From the NCBI GenBank assembly GCA_023429135.1, contig JAEYWD010000031.1, positions 12,111 to 76,110 of the forward strand: 64,000 bases of DNA. The letters run 5' to 3'. Within the stretch, counting starts at the first letter, position 1. Each line of letters opens with the position of its first letter. Source of the stretch: Bacteroidota bacterium (GTDB lineage Bacteria; Bacteroidota; Bacteroidia; Bacteroidales; JAAUTT01). The notes under the pieces were generated by a model, which ran no database searches, was not told the origin of the DNA, and saw only the letters and a list, made by a program, of their open reading frames with translations. Shown one piece after another: positions 27,210 through 34,991 of the stretch. The translations under genes were made by a program, and so were the position numbers.

Positions 27210-28973
27210 TTATTTGTAAAGCGAACCGTAAGTTTCACAGGCACGGTAATCGGCACCTTCAGCATCCATACCGAAAGCACTCCATGCGCTTGGGCGGAAA
27301 ATCTTCGATTCATCTACATTATGCATGCAAACAGGGATGCGTAACATCGCAGCAAGAGTAATTAATTCGGCTCCAATATGCCCATAGCTGAAAGCACCAT
27401 GATTAGCGCCCCAGTTGGCCATTACCGAGTATACATCTTTAAATGCGCCTTTTCCGTTGAGTATTGGAGCAAACCAGGTTGTAGGCCAGGTAGGACTGGT
27501 TCTCTGCTGTAATGGTTTGTCAATTTCGGCTGGCAATTCTACGGTATATCCTTCAGCTATCTGAAGCACAGGACCAAGTCCTTTTATGAGGTTGATACGC
27601 GACATAGTCACAGGCATTTCTCCTTTTGTGGTGAAGTGCGACGAATAACCGCCTCCGCGGAAATATCCCTGATCGGCAGGGAACCATGTGGTTGCATCGA
27701 GGCAGGCTTTTGCTTCGTTGTCGGAAATTTCCCAGAATGGTTTCATGACTGGTTTTCCATCTTTGCTCTGTTGTCCGCAACCATCGAGCGATGCAGAACC
27801 TGAGTTGATAAGATGGATCAATCCCTTGGCTGCTTTGCCGGTCAATTCTTTTCCGGTAACACGCTTTACAGCCTCGGGACTCCAGTAGGTGCGAACATCG
27901 GCAAAAACCTGAGCTGTATTGGTGAGCAAATGACCAAACAACATGGCAACACCATTGAGACTGTCGTTTTCGGTAGCCACCACAAAGGCTTTGCGAATAC
28001 CATTCCAGTCGTACGATGAATTCAGAATTGCTTCAGCAAAGTCGCCATTTGGCATAAAATCGGTCCACTGGCGTTGTCCCTGGAAACCTGAAGCAATTGC
28101 ATTGTGACCGTTGGCTTCTTCGCCAAAACCCATTTGTGCAAGCTTAGGATTGCCAATCATCATATCGCGCATAATGATGGTCATTTTCACCACATACTCC
28201 CAGATTTCATCTTTTTGCTGACGGGTTTTTTGTGCGGCAGCATCGTTAGTGTCAGCTCCTTCTTTGCAATTTGCTTTTGTCCAGGCCAAAGCTTTTTTAT
28301 ATTCATCCTGATCAAAAATGCCAAGGTTCACACGGCGGATAATTTCACTCATGTCAACATATTCATTTCTCATACCGAGATATTCCTGGAAAAATTGCTC
28401 ATTGACAATTGATCCGGCAATACCCATCGAAACCGAACCAATGGACAGATATGATTTTCCCTTCATTGTAGCCACTGCGAGACCAGCTTTTGCAAACTGT
28501 AGAAGTTTGGTAACCACATCGTCGGGGATGGTGGTATCTGTTGAGTCCTGAACATCTTTTCCATAGATACTGAAAGCAGGAAGACCCTTTTGGTTGTGGC
28601 CGGCAAGAGCTGCAGCCAGGTAAACGGCTCCCGGGCGCTCAGTACCGTTAAATCCCCAGATAGCTTTGGGTAAATAAGGATTCATATCAATAGTTTCGCT
28701 GCCATAGCACCAGCAAGGTGTAACTGTTAAAGACACGCCAACCCCTTCACGTTCGAATTTTTCAGCACATCGTGCAGCTTCGGCAACACCACCAATGCAG
28801 GTGTCGGAAATAACGCATTCCACTTTGCTGCCATCGGCATGGCGAAGGTTGGCAGTGTATAATTCGGCAACTCTTTTTGCCATTCCCATGGTTTGATTTT
28901 CGAGTGATTCGCGTACACCTCCAAGGCGACCGTCAATAGTTGGTCTGATGCCAATCTTTGGTAATTTATTCAT
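27210..28973 (-). CDS. fucI: L-fucose isomerase
   Basis: 587 residues, the usual FucI length. It opens PKIGIRPTIDGRLGGVRESL; the metal and active-site region VATENDSLNGVAML and FADVRTYWSPEAV supplies the expected Glu and Asp; the C-terminal part carries NWGANHGAFSYGHIGAEL with the conserved histidines. Converts L-fucose to L-fuculose in the cytoplasm with Mn2+. It starts 12 bases after the GntR gene. The next enzymes, fuculokinase and aldolase, are not in this window. Confidence 0.95.
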   Translation of the reverse strand: MNKLPKIGIRPTIDGRLGGVRESLENQTMGMAKRVAELYTANLRHADGSKVECVISDTCIGGVAEAARCAEKFEREGVGVSLTVTPCWCYGSETIDMNPYLPKAIWGFNGTERPGAVYLAAALAGHNQKGLPAFSIYGKDVQDSTDTTIPDDVVTKLLQFAKAGLAVATMKGKSYLSIGSVSMGIAGSIVNEQFFQEYLGMRNEYVDMSEIIRRVNLGIFDQDEYKKALAWTKANCKEGADTNDAAAQKTRQQKDEIWEYVVKMTIIMRDMMIGNPKLAQMGFGEEANGHNAIASGFQGQRQWTDFMPNGDFAEAILNSSYDWNGIRKAFVVATENDSLNGVAMLFGHLLTNTAQVFADVRTYWSPEAVKRVTGKELTGKAAKGLIHLINSGSASLDGCGQQSKDGKPVMKPFWEISDNEAKACLDATTWFPADQGYFRGGGYSSHFTTKGEMPVTMSRINLIKGLGPVLQIAEGYTVELPAEIDKPLQQRTSPTWPTTWFAPILNGKGAFKDVYSVMANWGANHGAFSYGHIGAELITLAAMLRIPVCMHNVDESKIFRPSAWSAFGMDAEGADYRACETYGSLYK

Positions 28974-28985
28974 AGTATTTTATTA

Positions 28986-29981
28986 TTAAAGAGAATTTCT
29001 GACAATTAATGAAGTTTTGATCCATTCGCCTGTTTTCTCGCGCGAAACAATATATTGGGCTGCTTTTTTCCCCATTTCATTAAAATCGGTCGAGATTACT
29101 GTTATTCCATTTTCGAGTACTTCATAAACAGGAGTATCGTTGTAGGCCAAAATACCTACATCAGTTCCTGGTTTGAGCTTATTGAGCTTACAAAGTTTTA
29201 CTATCTGAATAAGTTCTTTCTGATTGATAACGAAATACATCGATCCTGGTTTGAGCTTCTGCTCAGGAAGCTTTTCAATTACCTGACATTCTAGATTTAT
29301 CTCCTTACAGAATTTCTTGAAATATTTTATTGTAATACGTGGATGCTCCGATTTTTTTGGAAAGAACAGATAAGCACGTTCGTATTTTTTAATGAGATCT
29401 TTTTGTTCAATAAGGCATTGGTAAACTGACGGTCCAAAGTCCTGACAAACATAAGAATATCCGTTTTTATCAAAATCCCCCAAATCCAGCAGCAATAGTT
29501 TGCTGGCGTCAATCTTTTTAAGTACATCATGAAAAACTTCATTGCTGGAGTTCATAACCACATAAGCATTGTAACGGCCAACACTGTCGAGAATTACCTG
29601 TTCGAAAAGCCAGTCGTTGTAAAAGTGAAAAAGCAGGTCTACCTTGTAATTTGAAGGGAGGTTGCTTACAAAAGAATTGTAAAGTATATCCTTGAAAGGA
29701 CTGTAAATATCCAGGAACAGTAGGATACGAAAATTCGGGTTGGCTACATGGTAACCTTTTGCGGGTGTCGATTCGGCAATACCGCGTTTTTTTAATTCAC
29801 GAAAAGCTTTAAAAACGGTATCACGCGAAAGGTTATAATCTTTGCTGAGCTGGTTAACAGAAGGCAACTGGCTTCCGGCAGGATAAATACCATCGCCAAT
29901 GGCTTTAACCAATGCATCAATCAGATGTTGAACTTTAGTAGAAGAAGGCGTTATGTTGAGAGATAGTTTTTTACCACTCAT
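28986..29981 (-). CDS. GntR-type regulator, probable fucose-locus repressor
   Basis: 331 residues: winged-helix GntR domain at about 10-80 (SQLPSVNQLSKDYNLSRDTV, then FRELKKRGIAES) followed by a LacI-type sugar-binding-like domain of 240 residues, a fusion known from Bacteroides FucR-like regulators. First gene of the cluster, so it probably autoregulates. The ligand is presumably a fucose-pathway intermediate. Confidence 0.85.
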   Translation of the reverse strand: MSGKKLSLNITPSSTKVQHLIDALVKAIGDGIYPAGSQLPSVNQLSKDYNLSRDTVFKAFRELKKRGIAESTPAKGYHVANPNFRILLFLDIYSPFKDILYNSFVSNLPSNYKVDLLFHFYNDWLFEQVILDSVGRYNAYVVMNSSNEVFHDVLKKIDASKLLLLDLGDFDKNGYSYVCQDFGPSVYQCLIEQKDLIKKYERAYLFFPKKSEHPRITIKYFKKFCKEINLECQVIEKLPEQKLKPGSMYFVINQKELIQIVKLCKLNKLKPGTDVGILAYNDTPVYEVLENGITVISTDFNEMGKKAAQYIVSREKTGEWIKTSLIVRNSL

Positions 29982-30012
29982 TATTAATTAGTTGAAGTTG
30001 TATTTAATCTAT

Positions 30013-30042
30013 CCTGTGCTGTACTGTGCTGAGGCAAATATA
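30013..30042 (-). promoter_or_regulatory. Promoter and possible operator of the fucose operon
   Basis: On the minus strand TATATTTG (30035-30042) matches the Bacteroidota -7 box exactly, about 54 bases before the regulator ATG. Directly downstream, at the expected transcription start, lies a direct repeat CTGTGCTGTACTGTGCTG (plus strand, 30014-30031), well placed for autorepression. Confidence 0.5.
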
Positions 30043-30142
30043 GGAAAGTTTTTGAAATGGAAGATTTTTTGGGTGAAAAAAATCGGGTTGCGAGTTACAA
30101 GTTTGGCTCCGGGTCCGGAAGGAGCTGTATGAAAGTGCCGGA

Positions 30143-30206
30143 CACTGAGTCTGTCGAAGTGACAATGAGGTTTCGACGGGCTCAACCTCCGGTTATGGAC
30201 TAATCA
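30143..30206. repeat. Dispersed intergenic repeat with inverted arms
   Basis: Contains CACTGAGTCTGTCGAAGTG and, 20 bases on, TTTCGACGGGCTCAACCTCC, partial inverted arms of a widespread intergenic repeat type (TGTCGAAG / CTTCGACGG). It fills the gap between the regulator and mnmD. The rest of 30043-30300 shows no gene. Confidence 0.4.
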
Positions 30207-30300
30207 CATAGCCTCATAGGGGTATCATGGTTGTGGGTTATGAGTTGTGGACAACAAGTCTCTTTATGTCAGTAACCACCAATGACTAAACGCATTTTCC

Positions 30301-30942
30301 TCATTCCTTAACCGCTCTTAACATTTCTCTTTTGCCCGGTGGACCTGGAAGGCGTTCTACCTTAAAACCTGCAGCAATCATATTCCGGCGTACGTAGCCT
30401 TTAGCGCAATAGGTGGTTAATATACCTCCATTGTAAAGCATATCATAAATTTTCTGAAATATATCGCCAGTCCATAGTTCAGGCTGACTTTCGGGCGAAA
30501 ATGCATCGAAATAAACTAAATGGTACATCTCCTTAGGCTGCCATTCGATCAGGTTCTGTTTAATCTTCAATAATTCAAATTCTGATGAAATTGCTACCGG
30601 TTCGTTCCATTCAGCTTTATGCAATTTTAGAAATGTTTCTTTTAGCTCGGGTTCAACTACTATATTGGATGCGATTTCCGGAGGTACAGGGAAAGTCTCC
30701 ACAGAATGGTAGTTAACCCGGAGGTCTCTTTGCAATGCATACTTTAGCGTGAGTAATGCATTCAGGCCGGTGCCAAAACCCATTTCGAAAATGTATAACG
30801 GATTAGCTGAGGTTTGTTTAAACCCAGCTTCTATAAAAACATGGAGCGACTCAGTTACTGCTCCGAAACCGGAGTGGTAGGTTTCGCCATATTGCCCCGA
30901 CCATAATGTCGGAGAGCCATCATCAGTGTATCGTATTTCCAT
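30301..30942 (-). CDS. mnmD: MnmD-type tRNA 5-methylaminomethyl-2-thiouridine methyltransferase
   Basis: 213 residues with a class I methyltransferase fold. YIFEMGFGTGLNALLTL is the SAM-binding motif, YHLVYFDAFSPESQPELWT the family's signature region, and GGILTTYCAKGYVRRNM the late core. This is the stand-alone methyltransferase (DUF752) that completes mnm5s2U at the tRNA wobble position. The MnmC oxidase half is absent, as usual outside Proteobacteria. Confidence 0.9.
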   Translation of the reverse strand: MEIRYTDDGSPTLWSGQYGETYHSGFGAVTESLHVFIEAGFKQTSANPLYIFEMGFGTGLNALLTLKYALQRDLRVNYHSVETFPVPPEIASNIVVEPELKETFLKLHKAEWNEPVAISSEFELLKIKQNLIEWQPKEMYHLVYFDAFSPESQPELWTGDIFQKIYDMLYNGGILTTYCAKGYVRRNMIAAGFKVERLPGPPGKREMLRAVKE

Positions 30943-31040
30943 AAGATTGAATACTTACAAAGGTATAAGTATTTATACCACTTTTTCATACATGGGCATT
31001 CTTTCATGGAGTATAAAAAAGATTTCAATATCTTAATTTA

Positions 31041-31048
31041 TATATTTG
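31041..31048 (+). promoter_or_regulatory. Promoter -7 box of the cysC-cysD-cysN operon
   Basis: TATATTTG, an exact match to TAnnTTTG, 39 bases before the cysC start, with a TTTC-containing stretch about 17 bases upstream that could serve as -33. Confidence 0.6.
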
Positions 31049-31087
31049 CCCTTAATTTTTTTGTTCCTGGTTTAGAAAAAGTAAAAT

Positions 31088-31627
31088 ATGAATTCGGTAA
31101 GACCCCTTTCAGTATGGTTCATCGGACTGCCATGTTCAGGAAAAACAACCTTATCCCAGGGTGTTAATTCCTTACTGCTGCAAAATGGCATAAAGTCTAA
31201 AGTACTCGATGGGGACGATCTTCGGAAAGGGATTAACAACAACCTTGGCTTTTCCTTGGCCGACCGGTACGAAAACATAAGACGGGTTGCCGAAATAAAC
31301 AGATTATTTCTTCACGAAGGTTTTATTGTTCTGAACGCATTGATTTGTCCCATGCAGGATATGCGCGATTTAGCCAGGAATATCATCGGGATGGAAAGCT
31401 TTTCTGAAGTCTTTGTAAATGCCCCGCTTGATATTTGTGAACAACGCGATGTTAAAGGGATGTATAAAAAAGCAAGGGCAGGAGAGATTTCTAATTTTAC
31501 CGGAATCGATTCCCCTTTTGAACCTCCAGTTAATGCCGGTGTTGTTATCAATAGCAATATATTAAATGTGGAGGACTCCATACAGGAGGTTTACAATTTT
31601 ATTAAGCATAAAGTAATGATTAGTTGA
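31088..31627 (+). CDS. cysC: Adenylylsulfate kinase
   Basis: 179 residues. P-loop GLPCSGKTT, substrate motif LDGDDLRKGINNNLGFS, DRYENIRRVAE, and the C-terminal KARAGEISNFTGIDSPFE are all family landmarks. Phosphorylates APS to PAPS in the cytoplasm. It precedes cysD by four bases. PAPS serves either sulfate reduction or sulfation of polymers or lipids; no reductase or sulfotransferase lies nearby to decide. Confidence 0.93.
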   Translation: MNSVRPLSVWFIGLPCSGKTTLSQGVNSLLLQNGIKSKVLDGDDLRKGINNNLGFSLADRYENIRRVAEINRLFLHEGFIVLNALICPMQDMRDLARNIIGMESFSEVFVNAPLDICEQRDVKGMYKKARAGEISNFTGIDSPFEPPVNAGVVINSNILNVEDSIQEVYNFIKHKVMIS

Positions 31628-31631
31628 TATA

Positions 31632-32537
31632 ATGGATAAATTTCACTTAACACACCTGAAAGAACTGGAATCGGAATCTATTTATGTTCTTCGGGAAGTT
31701 GCAGCACAATTCGAAAGGCCATGTCTGCTTTTTTCGGGCGGAAAGGATTCGATCGTTATGTTCTACCTTGCACAAAAGGCTTTCTGGCCGGCTAAGGTTC
31801 CTTTTCCGCTGATGCATATCGATACCGGGCATAATTTTCAGGAAACACTCGATTTCCGCGATGCCCTTATGGAAAAAACAGGCGCCACCTGTATTGTGCG
31901 ATATGTGCAGGATTCGATAGATCAAGGCCGGGTTGTAGAGGAAAAAGGACCCAATGCCAGTCGTAACTATTTGCAAACAGTGACTTTGCTGGATGCAATT
32001 GAAGAACATAAATTCGACTGTTGTCTTGGCGGTGGCAGACGCGACGAAGAAAAGGCCCGTGCCAAGGAACGTTTTTTTTCGCACCGTGATGAGTTTGGTC
32101 AATGGGACCCTAAAAATCAGCGTCCGGAGCTGTGGAACATCTTTAATGGTAAAAAACATGTTGGTGAGAATTTCCGGGTTTTCCCCCTCAGCAACTGGAC
32201 TGAGATGGATATCTGGCAATATATTCTTCACGAGAAAATAGAAATGCCGAGCCTCTATTTTACGCACGAGCGCGAAGTAATTCTCCGCGACAATATTATA
32301 CTTGCAAAGAGCGATGCTATCATGCTGAAAAGTTCGGATATCATCAAAAGCATGCAGGTACGTTTCCGTACTATTGGCGACCTTACCTGTACCGGAGCGG
32401 TAGAATCTCCTGCTAACAGCGTGGAAGATATTATCAGCGAAATTGCAGCATCTCGGGTAACAGAGCGTGGCAGCCGTTCGGACGACAAGCGCTCCGAAGC
32501 TGCTATGGAAGACCGCAAAAAAGAAGGATATTTTTAG
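31632..32537 (+). CDS. cysD: Sulfate adenylyltransferase subunit 2
   Basis: 301 residues, the usual CysD length. SGGKDSIVM is the PP-loop for ATP; CCLGGGRRDEEKARAKER and FPLSNWTEMDIWQYI are CysD signatures. With CysN it makes APS from ATP and sulfate. A long opposite-strand ORF here is a shadow. A 114-base gap containing an inverted repeat separates it from cysN. Confidence 0.95.
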   Translation: MDKFHLTHLKELESESIYVLREVAAQFERPCLLFSGGKDSIVMFYLAQKAFWPAKVPFPLMHIDTGHNFQETLDFRDALMEKTGATCIVRYVQDSIDQGRVVEEKGPNASRNYLQTVTLLDAIEEHKFDCCLGGGRRDEEKARAKERFFSHRDEFGQWDPKNQRPELWNIFNGKKHVGENFRVFPLSNWTEMDIWQYILHEKIEMPSLYFTHEREVILRDNIILAKSDAIMLKSSDIIKSMQVRFRTIGDLTCTGAVESPANSVEDIISEIAASRVTERGSRSDDKRSEAAMEDRKKEGYF

Positions 32538-32538
32538 G

Positions 32539-32627
32539 TAGGCGATTAGTGGTTAGATGTTTAGGGTTAGGAAAGGTATAAATTCATGGTTTTTCCTACA
32601 GCCTACCACCTAAAAACCTAAAGCCTA
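32539..32627. repeat. Inverted repeat inside the sulfate-activation operon
   Basis: The left arm (32539-32571) is built of TTAGG-type words and the right arm (32595-32627) of CCTAA/CCTAC words, roughly complementary over 33 bases. It sits between cysD and cysN, where genes otherwise nearly touch. It resembles short dispersed palindromes common in Bacteroidota intergenic DNA and would fold as a stem in the mRNA. Confidence 0.55.
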
Positions 32628-32651
32628 TATTAATAAAGCTAATACGAAATT

Positions 32652-33929
32652 ATGACACCAATAGATAGTCAGGCAGGTTATTTAAACATGGAATTATTAC
32701 GCTTCACCACTGCCGGAAGCGTAGATGACGGAAAAAGCACCCTGATTGGCCGCTTGCTTTACGACAGCAAAGCTATTTTTCAGGATCAGATGGAAGCCAT
32801 AGAACTTGCCAGTAAACGCCGGGGCGAAGAAACCGTGAATCTGGCCTTGTTAACCGATGGTCTCCGCGCTGAGCGTGAACAGGGAATTACTATCGATGTG
32901 GCTTACCGGTATTTTGCCACTCCCAAACGTAAGTTCATCATTGCCGATACTCCGGGACATATTCAGTATACCCGCAATATGGTTACAGGCGCCTCAACAG
33001 CCAATGTGGCTGTTATCCTTATCGATGCCCGTAACGGAGTTGTGGAGCAAACAATCCGTCACTCGTTTATTGCAGCAGCATTGAGAATTCCTCACATTAT
33101 TGTTTGTGTGAATAAAATGGATCTGGTGGATTTCAAGGAGGAAGTTTTCGATGAAATCCGTGAGAAATACAATGAATTCTCAGGCAAACTCGATGTGAAA
33201 GATGTTCGGTTTATACCCATTAGCGCTAAATTAGGCGATAATGTTGTTGACCGGTCCACCACTATGGATTGGTACAATGGTCCTACGTTGATGTATTTGC
33301 TTGAAACCATTCACATTGCAAGCGATTATAATCTTGCTGAGGCTCGTTTCCCGGTTCAGTATGTTATACGGCCAATGTCGGATGAGTATCACGATTATCG
33401 TGGATATGCCGGAAGAGTGGCAAGCGGTGTTTTTAATAAAGGCGACAAAGTTACGGTTTTGCCATCGGGATTTTCGTCGGTAGTAAAGTCAATTGATTTC
33501 GCAGGACAAAGTCTCGATCATGCCTTTGCGCCGCAATCGGTTACCATTACTCTCGAAGATGATATAGATATCAGCCGGGGCGATACACTTGTAACTGAGG
33601 TAAACATGCCTAAAGTGGGACAGGATGTTGAAGTGCTTGTTTGCTGGCTCAATGAAAAGCCTTTGCGACTAAACGGCCGGTACATCCTGAGGCATACAAC
33701 CTCTGAAATGAAATGCCTCGTTAAGGAGTTGAAATTTAAAATCAACATCGAAACCCTTGAGAATAAATATAACGAATCCAGTTTTGGGTTGAACGAATTG
33801 GGACGTTTGCTGATACGTACAACAAAACCTTTGGTATACGATTCCTATTCTGAAAACAGAGTTACCGGAAGTTTGATACTTATTGACGAAGGAACCAATG
33901 AAACAGTAGGAGCAGGGATGATTATTTAA
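32652..33929 (+). CDS. cysN: Sulfate adenylyltransferase subunit 1 (GTPase)
   Basis: 425 residues, translation-factor GTPase family: G1 GSVDDGKST, G3 DTPGH, G4 NKMD, and the switch region EREQGITIDVAYRYF. Couples GTP hydrolysis to sulfate adenylylation by CysD. No fused CysC domain, consistent with separate cysC. Its stop overlaps by four bases a short minus-strand reading frame (33926-34055). Confidence 0.95.
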   Translation: MTPIDSQAGYLNMELLRFTTAGSVDDGKSTLIGRLLYDSKAIFQDQMEAIELASKRRGEETVNLALLTDGLRAEREQGITIDVAYRYFATPKRKFIIADTPGHIQYTRNMVTGASTANVAVILIDARNGVVEQTIRHSFIAAALRIPHIIVCVNKMDLVDFKEEVFDEIREKYNEFSGKLDVKDVRFIPISAKLGDNVVDRSTTMDWYNGPTLMYLLETIHIASDYNLAEARFPVQYVIRPMSDEYHDYRGYAGRVASGVFNKGDKVTVLPSGFSSVVKSIDFAGQSLDHAFAPQSVTITLEDDIDISRGDTLVTEVNMPKVGQDVEVLVCWLNEKPLRLNGRYILRHTTSEMKCLVKELKFKINIETLENKYNESSFGLNELGRLLIRTTKPLVYDSYSENRVTGSLILIDEGTNETVGAGMII

Positions 33930-34055
33930 ACATCCTGGTGCGAGTGTGTTTCATCTTCTTTACGACTTTCAGTAAAATACCGGTATATCAGAAATATAAC
34001 TCCTGCAATCAATAGGAGCAAAATAATATGTCCGTAGCTTTGGTAACTATACATG
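33926..34055 (-). pseudogene. Small membrane-protein gene with apparent 1-base frame disruption
   Basis: On the minus strand the ATG at 34055 starts MYSYQSYGHII, then the frame is lost at a run of five T (minus strand; plus 34020-34024). In the adjacent frame, from that point to the TAA at 33926, the peptide LLLLIAGVIFLIYRYFTE continues with SRKEDETHSHQDV: one membrane helix and a charged, His-containing tail. Removing one T joins the two into a 42-residue single-span protein. A homopolymer sequencing error is as likely as true decay. Confidence 0.4.
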
Positions 34056-34098
34056 GCAGTTGTAATGATGACCAAAGTTACGGCATTATTTTATGCTT

Positions 34099-34887
34099 TC
34101 AAACTAAAATTCTTTTAATTATCCTCAGATTGTGAGAGTATTTTTTTTGTGAGCGGTTGAATATTCCAGTCTGATCAATGGCATCTATCCTGATCATTCC
34201 GCTTGCATGTATAATTTCCGAATTTGACAGAATAATTCCTATGTGAATTATTTTTCCTTCGCTATCGTCAAAAAAAGCAAGGTCGCCTCCCCGGACTTCG
34301 GCCAGAAAGTTAACGGTAGTTCCTTTATTCACCTGGGCTGATGCGTCGCGGGGTAAAGCTATATTCAACATTTTATACACAACCTGCGAAAAGCCCGAAC
34401 AGTCGATTCCAAGTGCTGTTCTTCCTCCCCAAAGGTATGGGGCATGAATAAACCTGTAAGCAATTTTACCAACATCGCCGGCTCCCCTGATATTGTTTAA
34501 CCGTGGTTTTTCAAGAAACTGAAACCAGTTGTTGAGTATATTGAAAGAAAAATCGTCTTCCTTATAACCAAAAATCATACTTCCGCCAGGAATATAAAAG
34601 ACTTCGGAAGTATTTATATTTTTAATTTTAACAAGAGGGTCACAAACAATCCAGTATTTTGCATTTTCTATCTTCTCATAGTCGGTCTGGTCCAGATAAT
34701 CAACGCTGTTTTGGGTAATATATCCTTCGTTTCCATCAAATATGCCGGCAATTTTTACCCATTCGTCTTTTTCCTCCAGTACCGCAAAAACATCTCCAAA
34801 AATTAGCTGGTTTACCAGCTCGCTTGCATGAGCTGGTTCTCGCCGTACAGGAATCATTCCCAGCAAGCATAGTCCGTACATCTCCAT
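34099..34887 (-). CDS. NlpC/P60 peptidase with SH3-like N-terminus
   Basis: 262 residues. Two SH3-like segments (about 5-60 and 65-125) precede the C40 peptidase domain with catalytic Cys in LGIDCSGFSQVVYK, His in KIIHIGIIL and a third polar residue near HASGMIRID. YkfC-like enzymes of this layout cut gamma-D-Glu-diamino acid bonds in peptidoglycan peptides. No signal peptide is evident, which suits cytoplasmic muropeptide recycling. Confidence 0.85.
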   Translation of the reverse strand: MEMYGLCLLGMIPVRREPAHASELVNQLIFGDVFAVLEEKDEWVKIAGIFDGNEGYITQNSVDYLDQTDYEKIENAKYWIVCDPLVKIKNINTSEVFYIPGGSMIFGYKEDDFSFNILNNWFQFLEKPRLNNIRGAGDVGKIAYRFIHAPYLWGGRTALGIDCSGFSQVVYKMLNIALPRDASAQVNKGTTVNFLAEVRGGDLAFFDDSEGKIIHIGIILSNSEIIHASGMIRIDAIDQTGIFNRSQKKYSHNLRIIKRILV

Positions 34888-34991
34888 TTAATGATTCTTA
34901 AAAAGTCGGGTGCAAGTTAAAGTAAAAATAAAACTTCTGCCATAAATTATTGTTATTTCGTAAATTGCTGGTCTTAATTTTTTCGTTTTTC

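Noticed and set aside
31647..32267. 206-residue minus-strand ORF opposite cysD
   Set aside because: Shadow of cysD, whose motifs are complete; the antisense product has no signal, domain or upstream context.
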